From Geosiphon pyriformis (taxonomy: Eukaryota; Glomeromycota; Glomeromycetes; Archaeosporales; Geosiphonaceae): a stretch of DNA of 12,327 bases. This document shows, piece by piece, positions 1 through 9,005 of this stretch. The translations under genes and the position numbers were made by a program. Where the stretch lies: positions 1,351,187 to 1,363,513 of the forward strand of contig JAAOMT010000003.1 in NCBI GenBank assembly GCA_016748015.1. The letters run 5' to 3'. The notes below the pieces were generated by a model. The model saw nothing but the letters and a program-made list of their open reading frames with translations. It ran no database searches and had not been told where the DNA came from. Position 1 is the stretch's first letter; each line of letters starts with the position of its first letter.

Positions 1-3000
1 TGCATTGCCTTGTTGAAATCATTTAGAAGTCAGTCTTCCAAATTTTGACTTGAGATTTTTAATAGTCATGATTATATACTGAACCTTTGGCCTGAGAAAA
101 TTTTTATCACAAAATGTATCTGTGCCACCTGCGTATTCATAAGCTCCGACAACATTTAGAAGCTTCAAAATATCACTGCTAGGGTTAAATCCGGAATGTA
201 TCTACACAATAATGAACAAGATTAAAGTGTCTTTTAATATCAAAAAGGAAGAGGAACCAACTTTCGTCCTATGACCGACCTTTTGAACTTTGTAAAATTC
301 TCTTTTATTGTACTTTCTTTTTTCTTTTTCGTTTACATCTGTCTTTTGAATTTCACTAAATTCTTGTTTTTTGAGCTTTTTTTCTTCATTTAAATCTTGA
401 TCTAGATCGATATCCTTTTCAAGATCCTCTTCATGTTCAAGATGATATTCTTTGACAAACGGGTCACCGACAGATAATGCGGAAACAATCAGGATAACAT
501 AAGGAAGACATCCATGTTGTGCCCCTATAACCAAAATTTTTGCAAATCGCGGTGATATCGGAAGAGTTGACATTGTTCTTCCTAAATCCGTGATACAACC
601 ATCTTCATCTAAGGCCCCGAGATATCGAAGTAATTTCTCGGCTTTTAGTAATTGGTCACGATCAGGTGGTGTTGGGAATGGAAAATTCACAACAATGTCG
701 ATGTTCATGGCTTTCATTTGCAACACGACACCTTCAATCGGCATACGATGAATTTCAGGTGTTGTATGATTTTCAAATTGGTCATTAAATACGGCTGATG
801 AGTAGAGACGATAACAGTGTCCTGGAGAAGTCCTGCCAGCTCGCCCAGCGCGTTGATCTGCTGATGCTTTAGATATCCAATTGATAGTATAAGATTGCAC
901 ACCTGTCCTAACATCATAATGACGTTCCTTGACCTTGCCACAGTCCACAACATATTTCACCCCTGGAATGGTTAATGAAGTCTCGGCAACGTTCGTCGCT
1001 ATTACACATAAACGTGTTCCCGGTGGTGGCGGCTCAAATACCTTCATTTGCGCTTGGGTGGAAAGCAAGGAATAAAGGGGAAGGATATGTAATGGCGCTG
1101 CTTAAATTTGAAAAAGATCAAATTATTTAAAATTTCTTTTTACGATCAAGAAGCTTCGATTTTAAAATTGACCTTCGTTAACCAAAATCTCTTCATTTTC
1201 AAATCCCTCTCCGTTTTCCTCTAAATCAGAATCAGAATCAGGATCGAATGCATTATTTTCATTGGGGTTATCACCAATGGTTAAATCTTCAATTTCAATA
1301 GCATCTAAAAGGGTTCAGAATAGTTTATTCGGAAAGTCAATTGAAATAAATTCAATTTTTTCAGAATATATACCGGCTGCCAAGTTATCCTTTGATCTTT
1401 TGAAAGCCTCAGTTATAGTTTGATCCTCATCATTAACGAAAGAAGTCTCGTGTCTATTTTTACCGGATATTTTTGGAAATCTTTTCCGTAATTTCTTACA
1501 GAGGGTCATGATTTCGTTTTGCCCAGTAAGGAAGACGAGAATACCTACGATATTGTTCGAGAATAATTGTTTTTTATTTGAAATTAAAAGTTCTCATCAC
1601 ATATAAACATGAAAACTGAAATTCAAAAATATGGTACCCCCATGAGGAAGTCCTGCATGTATCTTGCAAACTTTTTTGAAGGCTTCAGTGACATAATCTG
1701 TTTTGGGTGTGCGTTTATTAAAATGTATAGATACCTAATAATTAGGAATAAAATTTTAAATGCTTAATAAAATGGTTTAATGTAGAATAGCTTTAATAAC
1801 TTACAGGATATTGTCTGGCATCAACGTTTATTATTGGTGGTGGTATTTTGAAAAGTGTCTTGTTCTGCGTAAAATCAGAGACGCGTAAAGTCGCGGACAT
1901 AATTATAACCTTCAAAGGCTACGAAGAAATGGGGGTTAATTTAATCATCCTACTTTTATTGTTAGTCTCATCTCAGCTCGATACTCACCTTAATTTTGCC
2001 TCTTTCTTCGACATTCAATTCATTTCTCAGCCGAAAAACACGACTGACAACCCCAATTAATATATCGGTATTTAAGCTTCGTTCATGAGCTTCATCAATA
2101 ATAATGGCAGAGTAACGAGAGAGCAAAAAATCTCCGGCAAGTTCACGAAGCAAAACGCCATCAGTCATGAATTTAATAACGGTTTTTGATGATGTTGTGG
2201 CATCGTATCGGATCTGAGACGAAAAAATAACTAAGAAAGTGTAATAAATCAACCATTTAAATAAATCATTAGAGTTAACCCTACTTGATAGGAAACTTCT
2301 TTCTCGGACAATGACAATTCTTGTGCTACTCGTTTCGACATGCTCACTGCCGCTACTCGACGTGGCTGCGTCACGCCAATAATTCCAGGGTTATCTGTGG
2401 GAGGGCTCAGTTATTAGATCAATCATAAATAATGATTTTTCAATAAAAAAAATTCACCGCTTTGGGAGTCCCCATAGCCAGCCTCATATAAAAATTGGGG
2501 AACTTGTGTAGTTTTTCCTGAGCCTGTTTCACCACATATAACAACAACAGGGTTTTCGCCAATTGCTTCCATAATGACTTGCTCCTCTCTACAAATAGGT
2601 AGGGCAAGACGAGAAGCTTGTATTTCAGGCTTCCTTTTCACGGGAACATAAAAGGCCTATGAAATTTAAGGATCAGAATAATAATCGAATAAATAGAGCG
2701 ATTGGTAAGAATCATGAAACGAAATGGTGACAAGACCTTTTTCGCATATACTGGTTTCAAGATATCAAGATATTCGTCTCCAGTGATGTCTATGCCGTCC
2801 CTGATTGTTACAGGAATTTTTAACGAATTGTTTTGGGTCGGTTCAAGATTGATACTATTGCTAGGCTGGACCTCATTGATTTTAATTTCAATTTGATCTA
2901 GTGCCCACTCTTTAAAAGAGTTTTTGTCCATTTTCGATTTGTTGTCTTGATCATCCTCTGCTAAGGAACTTTTCTCCTCTTCAGCTATCCCCATTTCTTG

Positions 3001-4359
3001 ATCGCTTGAAATTTTTGTTTGCTTATCACTATCATACTGAGAATCAGAACTATCAAAAGAATCATCATCTTTTTCATTACGTATCATTTGAACCCTTCTT
3101 ATCTTAATTTGGGAAAATCTATTAGTTAAACCGCATCAAAAAGCAACTCGATGCCATAAATTATCTAATACTTTTTTCTGTTTCTTTTTCTTGATAGGCA
3201 TCACCAATTCTCCATCAGGACCACGTTTCAAAGCGCCTCCAGTCACAACTTCAGCAGGGGCTGAAAGGCTTGGTTGCATCTGCATAGAATTCTGTAGCTT
3301 CTCATTGATGGCAGGTTGTTTTTCTTCGATATTTGCTTTTTCATCCTCCACCTCAGAAATTTCATCGCCATCATTTTGATCAACAAATAAAGGAACGGCG
3401 GGGTCAGATTGCTTTAGTCCCGTTCTTTTTTCGTAAAGGGCTTTACGAAGCCGTTCTCGCAATGTTTCTTGCTGAATTGGCAAAGAATTCCAAGTTATAT
3501 AGGTAGATGGTATCTACCTGACAAATTTACTAAAAATTCAAAACTATAATTACCCCTTGACCCAAAGCTCGGCTTGATTTCATTAAATTAGAGGAAAATG
3601 AAGAGTTTGACAATTTCTCAAGCATAATTACACGTTCCTCTTTTTTCAGTTTTTTTTGCTATATCGAGGATTGTCCCAAGCAAAATATCAGTGAGAATTT
3701 TCTCCAAGATCAGATAAAAAAATAACGATTATTCATAAATGCCCCACCCCTATTATTGTGGATAGCAGAGATTAACATACAATATAAGCTTCGAGGCGTT
3801 TCCTCTTTTTACTCGACATTTTCTTAGTAGATACATTCTGCTGCATTTTCCAATGGTATAATAAAAATAAAACATTGTGTAATGATTATTAAATTATTAA
3901 AATATTCTTTAACGAAATATATTCTTTATTGAATGAAATTACAAGGTAATGTGATGTAAATTTTTCATTATTAATTAATTAATCTTTAGGAGCAAAGAAA
4001 TCGTAATATATTATGATGGTGAGAGCCATGAGGTTTCAAATAAAATTATACTATTTTTCTTTTTAACCATACCTCTTCCTTCATTAGTCGCTCCTTTTTC
4101 TCTTTTTGACGTTCTACTTTAGTGCTGCCTTCTATTACTAGAGCATTTGTGTCTTCACTTATAGATCGTTGAAGACTTGGTGTTTGACGTAGTGATCGCA
4201 AAGATCAGAACCATGAAAAATGAAGGAATTTTTTCAGCTCTAAAGAACCCTTAGGTTCGCTCACCCTCCCTCAACAGCATGATTTTTCTGAACTTGGCCC
4301 TCATTCTTCTTTGGATTGCTTCTTGCCTTCTCGTTAAATCTAACTCGGCGCTTTCCCAT
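1..4359 (-). CDS. ECM16: DEAH-box RNA helicase Dhr1/Ecm16 (DHX37 family), 3' end outside window
   Basis: This is the nucleolar DEAH helicase that, in yeast, releases U3 snoRNA from pre-18S rRNA during 40S subunit assembly. I chained sixteen exons with matching phase: 4359-4265, 4157-4073, 3840-3781, 3658-3554, 3471-3148, 3102-2737, 2656-2458, 2394-2285, 2213-1989, 1918-1805, 1734-1638, 1544-1374, 1304-1173, 1097-280, 201-85 and 8-1, about 1008 codons. Visible motifs are GETGSGKT (motif I, ~387-394), DEAH (~488-491), SAT (~531), TNVAETS (~729) and QRAGRAGR (~776-783), then the start of the helicase-associated region. The N-terminus [14 protein letters not shown] matches yeast Ecm16 in style. 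The acidic segment [10 protein letters not shown] is typical of the family. The C-terminal part (OB-fold side) lies outside the window. No in-frame stop remains once the introns are removed, so the gene appears intact. Least certain are the 45-nt intron 3103-3147, the acceptor of exon 2 (4157 or 4175) and the last intron 9-84. Confidence 0.96.
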
Positions 4360-4786
4360 TGATAGAAAATATGGGATTTACAGCTATCATGAGTCAGTTT
4401 TAATTAAGCAAGTGGACATGTGACGTCACAGGGCCTGCAAACTTGATGATTCATTCTCTCATTTGAATATTTGCTACTACCACCAAGATCTGCACCAGGG
4501 GTCGTTCCAGCGAAACTCACGTTCACGCCTTCTTCACCTAACCCCCACGCCTGCCTACTCACTGTGACGGTGAGGTATGGGCATCACGCTTGAGCGCCAT
4601 CTATTTTCAGGGCTAGTTCATTAGGCAGGTGAGTTATTACACACTCCTTAGTGGATTCCTAACCCACTTATTACTTTATTTTTGGCTTCATGTTATAATG
4701 CATCGACAGGAAAAAAGCTCTATATTTTGGGGTTGAAAAATTCGTGTCATTGCAATTGTGATTTCTAAATTATTATTTTCTTGTAG
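4360..4786. other. Intergenic/promoter region between helicase and plus-strand exon
   Basis: No convincing gene is visible. The stretch is less AT-rich than the right part of the window. It contains the TGACGTCA palindrome, two copies of CACGCCT (4524-4530 and 4546-4552) and a short hairpin CTCAC/GTGAG (4558-4562 with 4570-4574). A consensus splice donor GTGAGT at 4629-4634 could pair with the acceptor-like CTTGTAG ending at 4786, a 158-nt intron on the plus strand. I found no good upstream coding exon to feed it. Confidence 0.4.
4421..4428. promoter_or_regulatory. TGACGTCA palindrome upstream of helicase gene
   Basis: A perfect 8-bp palindrome TGACGTCA, identical to the CRE/ATF bZIP consensus, lies about 60 bp upstream of the helicase start codon. 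Position and sequence suit a promoter element, but this is inferred from the motif alone. It could also serve the plus-strand exon at 4787, since it lies between the two. Confidence 0.4.
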
Positions 4787-5044
4787 GGGAAGCAATGGGT
4801 TTTTACTTCAGGAAGACGCCAGTTGATGTGTGGTCCTATACAGATTTCTTTAAACTGCATGAAACCCCTCATCTTACTTGAAGACAATATTACTAACCGT
4901 CCAGTAGTTTGGCGGAATAGATTCATCTACGCACTTAAGAAAATAACCTTTGTCAACGAAAACAAAGATGACCCAACCAGCCAGCTCAAAGAGCGGATCG
5001 CGATATTGTTGGTGAACGAGGTGCGTCACATGGTTCCTAAATAG
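4787..5044 (+). CDS. Unrecognised exon-like open frame, 85 codons
   Basis: The frame is open from exactly the base after a pyrimidine-rich splice acceptor (TTTTCTTGTAG) to a TAG stop at 5042-5044. A stop in the same frame sits in the acceptor itself, so the frame is used only if it is spliced. Base composition is balanced, like the helicase exons and unlike the AT-rich DNA to the right. The product is charged and hydrophobic with no motif I recognise; its end reads ERIAILLVNEVRHMVPK. A second frame over the first ~85 bases (MGFYFRKTPVDVWSYTDFF) also looks protein-like, so a one-base slip near 4870 is possible and the piece may be a gene remnant. It lies divergently from the helicase. Function unknown. 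Confidence 0.35.
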   Translation, partial: GKQWVFTSGRRQLMCGPIQISLNCMKPLILLEDNITNRPVVWRNRFIYALKKITFVNENKDDPTSQLKERIAILLVNEVRHMVPK

Positions 5045-5083
5045 TAGGGTCTCCACAAAAAAAATGTATGCGCAGCTCGGGGG

Positions 5084-5226
5084 ACTATTCCTTCCTTTTG
5101 CAAGAAAGACCTTCAAGAGGGTGCTATTCCTTTTTAAGGAGCTCGAGTATGGGGTACTATTCCTTACGCGTTGCACAACCCAGAGGGGATACTATTCCTT
5201 CGTTCTTGCAAACAGTACTATTCCTC
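5084..5226. repeat. Degenerate tandem repeat, core ACTATTCCTT
   Basis: Five copies of (A/G)CTATTCCT(T/C) start at 5084, 5123, 5156, 5191 and 5217, so the spacing is 39, 33, 35 and 26 bp. Most are preceded by a G-rich stretch (GGGG, GGG, GGGG, GGGGAT) and followed by variable sequence, partly TTGCAAG or TTGCA. Read on the minus strand, the core is AAGGAATAGTNCCC. The plus-strand open frame across it is a consequence of the repeat rather than a convincing gene. The array begins about 40 bp after the stop of the exon-like frame. Confidence 0.65.
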
Positions 5227-5478
5227 CTTGGAATCCTGGATAATGTGTTGTATTGATTTTTCATTTATGAAAGAAACAAATGGCTTAAATAGTTTATAGT
5301 TGTTTAATTTTAATAAAATGTGGTTTTTTTACTATTTCTTTTAGCTATTATAAATATAAATTATAAATTATGTAGTTTCAATATATAACCAGCTGTTTTA
5401 ATTATTAACTCTTTTTTTTATTACAATCAAAAAAATTGCAAATTCTTTATTTTTTAAAGGAATTTATTTGTAATAATT

Positions 5479-5670
5479 TTAATGTGGTTTTTGTTTAGCC
5501 AAAAGTTTTAAGGTATTTAATAAAAAGTTAGTAATTAAGTTTTCTTTTTTTTCTTTTTTTTTACTGTTGTTTAAATAGTTAAAAAGGTTTAATTTATTTA
5601 AATTTTTGTTATGTTTAATAGCAATTTTTATAGGTTTTTTTTTGGTATTTTTGGTACTAGAGTTAATATT
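5479..5670 (-). pseudogene. Lys/Asn-rich frame fragment, 63 codons
   Basis: A minus-strand frame is open between two TAA codons, with no early start codon. It encodes a Lys/Asn/Leu-rich stretch ending LLNTLKLLAKQKPH, with a KKKEKKE charged patch in the middle. No family recognised. The mixed Leu/Ile/Lys pattern and its shared strand with the fragment at 6422-6562 suggest a relic of one minus-strand gene, but low-complexity DNA alone could give this. Confidence 0.2.
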
Positions 5671-6421
5671 TTAAAGATAACTTTTTTTTATATAAAAAAT
5701 AAAGCTTTTGTTTTTTGATTTTTTATTAATTTTATATTAGTTGTATTTTTAATTTTATGACTACAACTAAAACAAAAAGTAAAAAAACTACATTTGATAT
5801 ATTTTTTAAAATATCTAATAAAATTTTAACCAAAAAAGTTTTTTTTGTTGTAAAAACAATTAAACAGAATAGTTTAAAAGCTTTTTTCTTAAATAATAAT
5901 AGTAAAAGACTGTTTTTGATAATTATTAAAGCATTTTTTTCATTTTTGGCTGGTTTTTTATTAATCAAAATTTTTTTAAAAAAATATTTGTATTAGTCTT
6001 AATATTGTTTTTATTCTCATTAAAAACCTAAAAGTTTTTAATAGTAAACCAATTAACAAATTAGTTTTCTTAACTATTATTATTATATTTAGTATTATTA
6101 GTACTACTTCTTTAAAAATAACCAGAAAAGCTAAAAATTCTAAAAAGCAAGAGCAATCATTTGTTTTTGCTATTGTTATACTGAACTTTTTTGTGGTTTT
6201 AGATGAAATTTCTATTATATTATCTGATATATTATCTAAAATAATCTAAGATTAACCACTGGCTGTGTTATTAAATGTGGTATTTTTGACAGATTTTTGC
6301 TAGTTTTAAAAACAAAAAAACAGTTTTTTATTAAGTTATTTGTTTTTAAGCACTAGACTAATCAAATAAAAACTGATTTATTATTGCTTTTTTTGATTTT
6401 TGGTGCTATTATTAATAAAAT

Positions 6422-6562
6422 TTAGAAAACTATTACTGTTATTAAAGATTTATTAAGTAAATAGTCTTTATTTTGGTGTTTAATACAACTTTTAAGATTA
6501 AATTGGTTTGTATTAAGACTGTTTTCTAATTTGTGTATGGTTTTTTGGATGTTGTTACTCAT
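6422..6562 (-). pseudogene. Short ATG-initiated frame, 46 codons, in AT-rich block
   Basis: A minus-strand ATG at 6562 opens a 46-codon frame beginning MSNNIQKTIHKLENSLNTNQ and ending at TAA (6422-6424). The start looks like a soluble helical protein: polar, with Leu and Ile spaced in a helix-like pattern. The frame is followed by several short in-frame stretches broken by stops, so it may be the 5' end of a decayed gene covering the AT-rich block. Function unknown. Confidence 0.25.
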
Positions 6563-6623
6563 AAAATATAGGAATTATATATTAGTATACAAATTAGCCA
6601 ATCAGAATAAGATATAGTAAAAG

Positions 6624-6765
6624 TGGAATTTCAGAATTCTTTTCAGAGAAATTGCAGAATTCCAAAATTATAGAATTCCAGAATTCCAGGATTTCTCTTA
6701 AAAAATTACAAGATTCCAGAAATTCGAAAATTTCTGGCTAGAGAATTAAAAAATTCAAGAAATCT
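6624..6765. repeat. Degenerate minisatellite based on AGAATTCC
   Basis: Units of the type (C)AGAATTCC recur at 6632, 6655, 6672 and 6680 (the last two abut). Decayed copies AGATTCCAG and AGAAATTCG follow from 6711, and GAATT-type cores appear up to about 6757. The array ends about 25 bp before the left inverted repeat of the pogo-like element, so the element may have inserted at its edge. Confidence 0.6.
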
Positions 6766-6789
6766 TATATGATAAAATTTATGTATATA

Positions 6790-6822
6790 CAATAAACTCT
6801 CTTTATAATTACACCTTTTGGT
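6790..6822. repeat. Left terminal inverted repeat of pogo-like element
   Basis: Begins CAATAAACTCTCTTTATAAT and ends CCTTTTGGT. It matches the reverse complement of 11024-11056 at 16 of the first 20 bases; all four mismatches are A/G or C/T transitions. A shared CCTTTTGGT/CCCTTTGGT block follows. TA precedes it at 6788-6789. Confidence 0.75.
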
Positions 6823-6837
6823 CAACACATTTGTGGT

Positions 6838-6866
6838 GATTATAGAAAGATAAGACTATAAAAAAT
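6838..6866. repeat. Left subterminal repeat units
   Basis: Two copies of the subterminal unit, GATTATAGAAAGATA (6838-6852) and GACTATAAAAAATGA (6854-6868 region), lie just inside the left end. They resemble the units inside the right end. Such repeats are possible transposase-binding sites; this role is inferred from position only. Confidence 0.5.
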
Positions 6867-6947
6867 GATTAATATCTTATCACATGATCTATATATCACA
6901 TGCATAATATAATAACCAATTATATATATTTTATTTAAAAAAGCTAT

Positions 6948-8489
6948 CTATTTGCAACTGTTTTTCTCTTCTTGAACTTTGAGAATAGTATTATGAATTA
7001 ATGTTCTCAAAGTTTTAAAAAAGTCTGAATCAACTTTTTTATTATACTGCTCTTCACAATAGCACAATGTATCTTCAAGTGCAATTTTACTTTAATGTGT
7101 AGATAGTAAAGGCAAAGGTTCATCTTTATTTTCACTTTCTAAATCTTCATTTGCATTAGAATTTCCACTATATTTGTTGTTAATAAGATCCACAATTTTA
7201 TTTTCTGAGACATAAGTGAATAATAGTTTAAACTTGTCAATATTAATGAAGTCTATTGCCAATAGCTTGTCAATATCAATGTGCTCAATAAGAACTTGTA
7301 CTTCTTGTAGGAGTTCTTATTCAATATCTAATAGATAAGTTGGCATTTGACTATTATTCAGAATTCTCATATGACACTAACAGTTTTGGATTGTAGTTGT
7401 TGTTACCACTAACCATATATCAATTAGAAAGTCAATCACATCCTTTAATATTACTGTTGATATTAAAATCTTGTTATCATACTAATTAATAAGATGGAAA
7501 AAAAACAACTTTCGGTATTGTGCCTTAAAAAATGCAATAATTCCTGCATCTAATGATTGCAAATGGGATGTTATATTGGATGGTAGGTATCTAATCATAA
7601 TATTAGATAATACAGAAAATTCTCTACCATAGGAACCAGCATTATTAAGCAATCGCAAAATCTTTTTTTTCTTGTGACATATTTCTTTATTTAATAAATT
7701 AAGCCATTTACTAAAAATATTAGTTTGTATCCATGCTTTTGTATTGTAATAATAAGTAATTGGAAATGCATTCATATTAATATTGTAAAAACATCATGGC
7801 TTTGTGGCTTTGCCAATAATTAAAAGCTGCAACTTAATGCTGCCTATTGCATTACAAGCAAGAAATATGGTAATTCAACTCTTATCACACTTGGTGCCAG
7901 AGATAGATTTTGTTGCTAAAGTTGCATTTGGTGGTATTTTAAAAAATAATGCTGTTTTATTGACATTGTAAACATCATTTAGATCATATTTGCTGATAAT
8001 TTTATGCAGTTTTTCTCATTCTTCTGGTAAAATTTCCAAAAAGGCACTGTTTGCTTCACCATACATCTTAATGTGATACAAATTATGACATTTCTTGAAC
8101 TTTTCTAACCAACTATCTGATGCTTTAAAGTTATTTTCTTTTGGAAACTTTTCAGCAAACTTGAGAGCTTTTGTTTGTAAAAATTTTCCAGTAAGAATGC
8201 AGTTGGTAACTAGTGTTTCAAGCATTTATTCTCTCAGTGCATTATTTATCTTTGGAAACATCTCTTTCCTGCCCTTTGTCAATTGACCAGAGTTGCCAAA
8301 TACATTCTTTTCAATCCATTAGTCTGATTTTGCAAGTATCTTTGTTACAGTGAAACAGTCAACTTTTAGATTAAATATTTTGATAAGTCTATTTGTTAAG
8401 TAGTCAAAATGCTTTAATTTGTACTGGCAGAGAGTCTTTTTAGTCTCCAAGAAAATTGCTGCTCACTTTTGGTTTGCATTTTTTGACAT
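6948..8489 (-). pseudogene. Decayed pogo/Tigger-like DDE transposase (CENP-B type)
   Basis: A single frame runs 514 codons from ATG (8489) to TAG (6948) without a frameshift but with ten internal stops, at codons 9, 57, 88, 158, 205, 232, 336, 371, 391 and 466. Intact relatives cut and paste DNA at TA sites. Order of parts: N-terminal helix-turn-helix (~16-60), CENP-B/Tc5-type helix-turn-helix (~84-150, with FAEKFPKENNFKASDSWLEKF), DDE domain (~160-330) and a C-terminal tail containing TTTTIQNC. The usual DET-A-LF motif reads NKTALFFKIPPN, so catalytic Asp 177 is now Asn and Glu 178 is Lys. The second catalytic Asp in the LDNA motif is Asn 282 (LLNNAGS). The third Asp is kept at 314 (SHLQSLDAGII). 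Length and order fit the family. The protein cannot be functional. Several stops stand where relatives have Arg or Trp (KS*IT, KP*CF, NC*CH). Confidence 0.93.
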
Positions 8490-9005
8490 ATTAATAAGAA
8501 CACACTTTTTATTGCATTTTGCTTTTATAATGCATTGATGTATCTGTTATGTTTCAAATGTCATTTTGCCTTATATCTAATTGGACATGTGAGGTGTTTC
8601 ATATCATATGAGGTGCCTTAGATTATAAAAAGCGGCCAAATTATAAAAATAAAAGTTTTAATCCAACTATAGAATTCTAAATGCAAATAACAGATTCTTG
8701 GTAAAAAAAAACCTAATTTCGATAATGCATCTGCAACACTTTTTGCCTCTTACCCCCAATTAATAATTAATAATAAAAGCTGTCAATTTGATCCTCCACA
8801 TACTTGTATAATCACGTAGAAGATAGCACAATGTCATGTTGTCAAGCCCTCTAAACACAGCAATGCCTATATCAATTGAAATATTGATATAAAATACTTT
8901 GCACAATATCAGGAATATTAGAGTAAAAGTCAACTGCAGTTTTTTAAAAAATGGCTTAATTATCATAAGTCATGGAATTTGATATGTAATATATATAGGC
9001 ATACA
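8490..9005. other. Spacer between transposase and plus-strand gene; 68-codon minus frame at 8760-8966
   Basis: AT-rich DNA upstream of the transposase and of the oppositely oriented gene at 9006, so it should hold both promoters if the element was once active. A 68-codon minus-strand frame (8966-8760) starts MIIKPFFKKLQLTFTLIF and has a hydrophobic stretch, then CYLLRDYTSMWRIK. It looks more protein-like than most chance frames here, but no family is recognised and it may be a fragment of a further decayed gene. No second inverted repeat of the element was found in this stretch. Confidence 0.35.

Larger units (their letters stand above)
5245..6600. other. Extremely AT-rich block with low-complexity frame fragments
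   Basis: T/A-dominated DNA with many TTTT/AAAA runs. Open frames of 78 and 79 codons lie on opposite strands over almost the same bases (5732-5968 minus, 5757-5996 plus), as expected when stop-forming triplets are scarce in A- and T-runs. Two minus-strand fragments, annotated separately, look slightly more protein-like, so the block may be an old, heavily mutated transposable element read on the minus strand. No element ends were recognised. Confidence 0.5.

Noticed and set aside
714-953. Second minus-strand open frame inside the helicase
   Set aside because: It lies wholly inside the large exon 280-1097 in another frame, and the helicase motifs are in the other frame.
3781-3819. ATG of [13 protein letters not shown] as the helicase start
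   Set aside because: The exon extends upstream in frame, and two further exons lead to [14 protein letters not shown] at 4359, which matches the family N-terminus and keeps phase.
1-4359. Helicase as a pseudogene because of in-frame stops between exons
   Set aside because: Every stop falls inside a GT...AG segment, and all exon phases agree after splicing; all helicase motifs are intact.
4874-5176. 100-codon minus-strand frame
   Set aside because: It spans both the plus-strand exon-like frame and the tandem repeat; no acceptor, motif or composition supports it more than the plus-strand reading.
5084-5226. CRISPR array
   Set aside because: Only a ~10-base core is shared, spacing is irregular, and the context is eukaryotic.
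5732-5996. Two 78-79-codon frames on opposite strands as genes
   Set aside because: Both are Lys/Phe/Leu low-complexity translations of the same A/T-runs, with no recognisable domain.
8095-8286. 63-codon plus-strand frame
   Set aside because: It is antisense to the helix-turn-helix part of the transposase, whose reading is clear.
8500-8800. Right end of a short (~2 kb) pogo element near the transposase start
   Set aside because: No sequence here resembles the CARTAAACTYTC inverted repeat, whereas a good partner exists at 11056.
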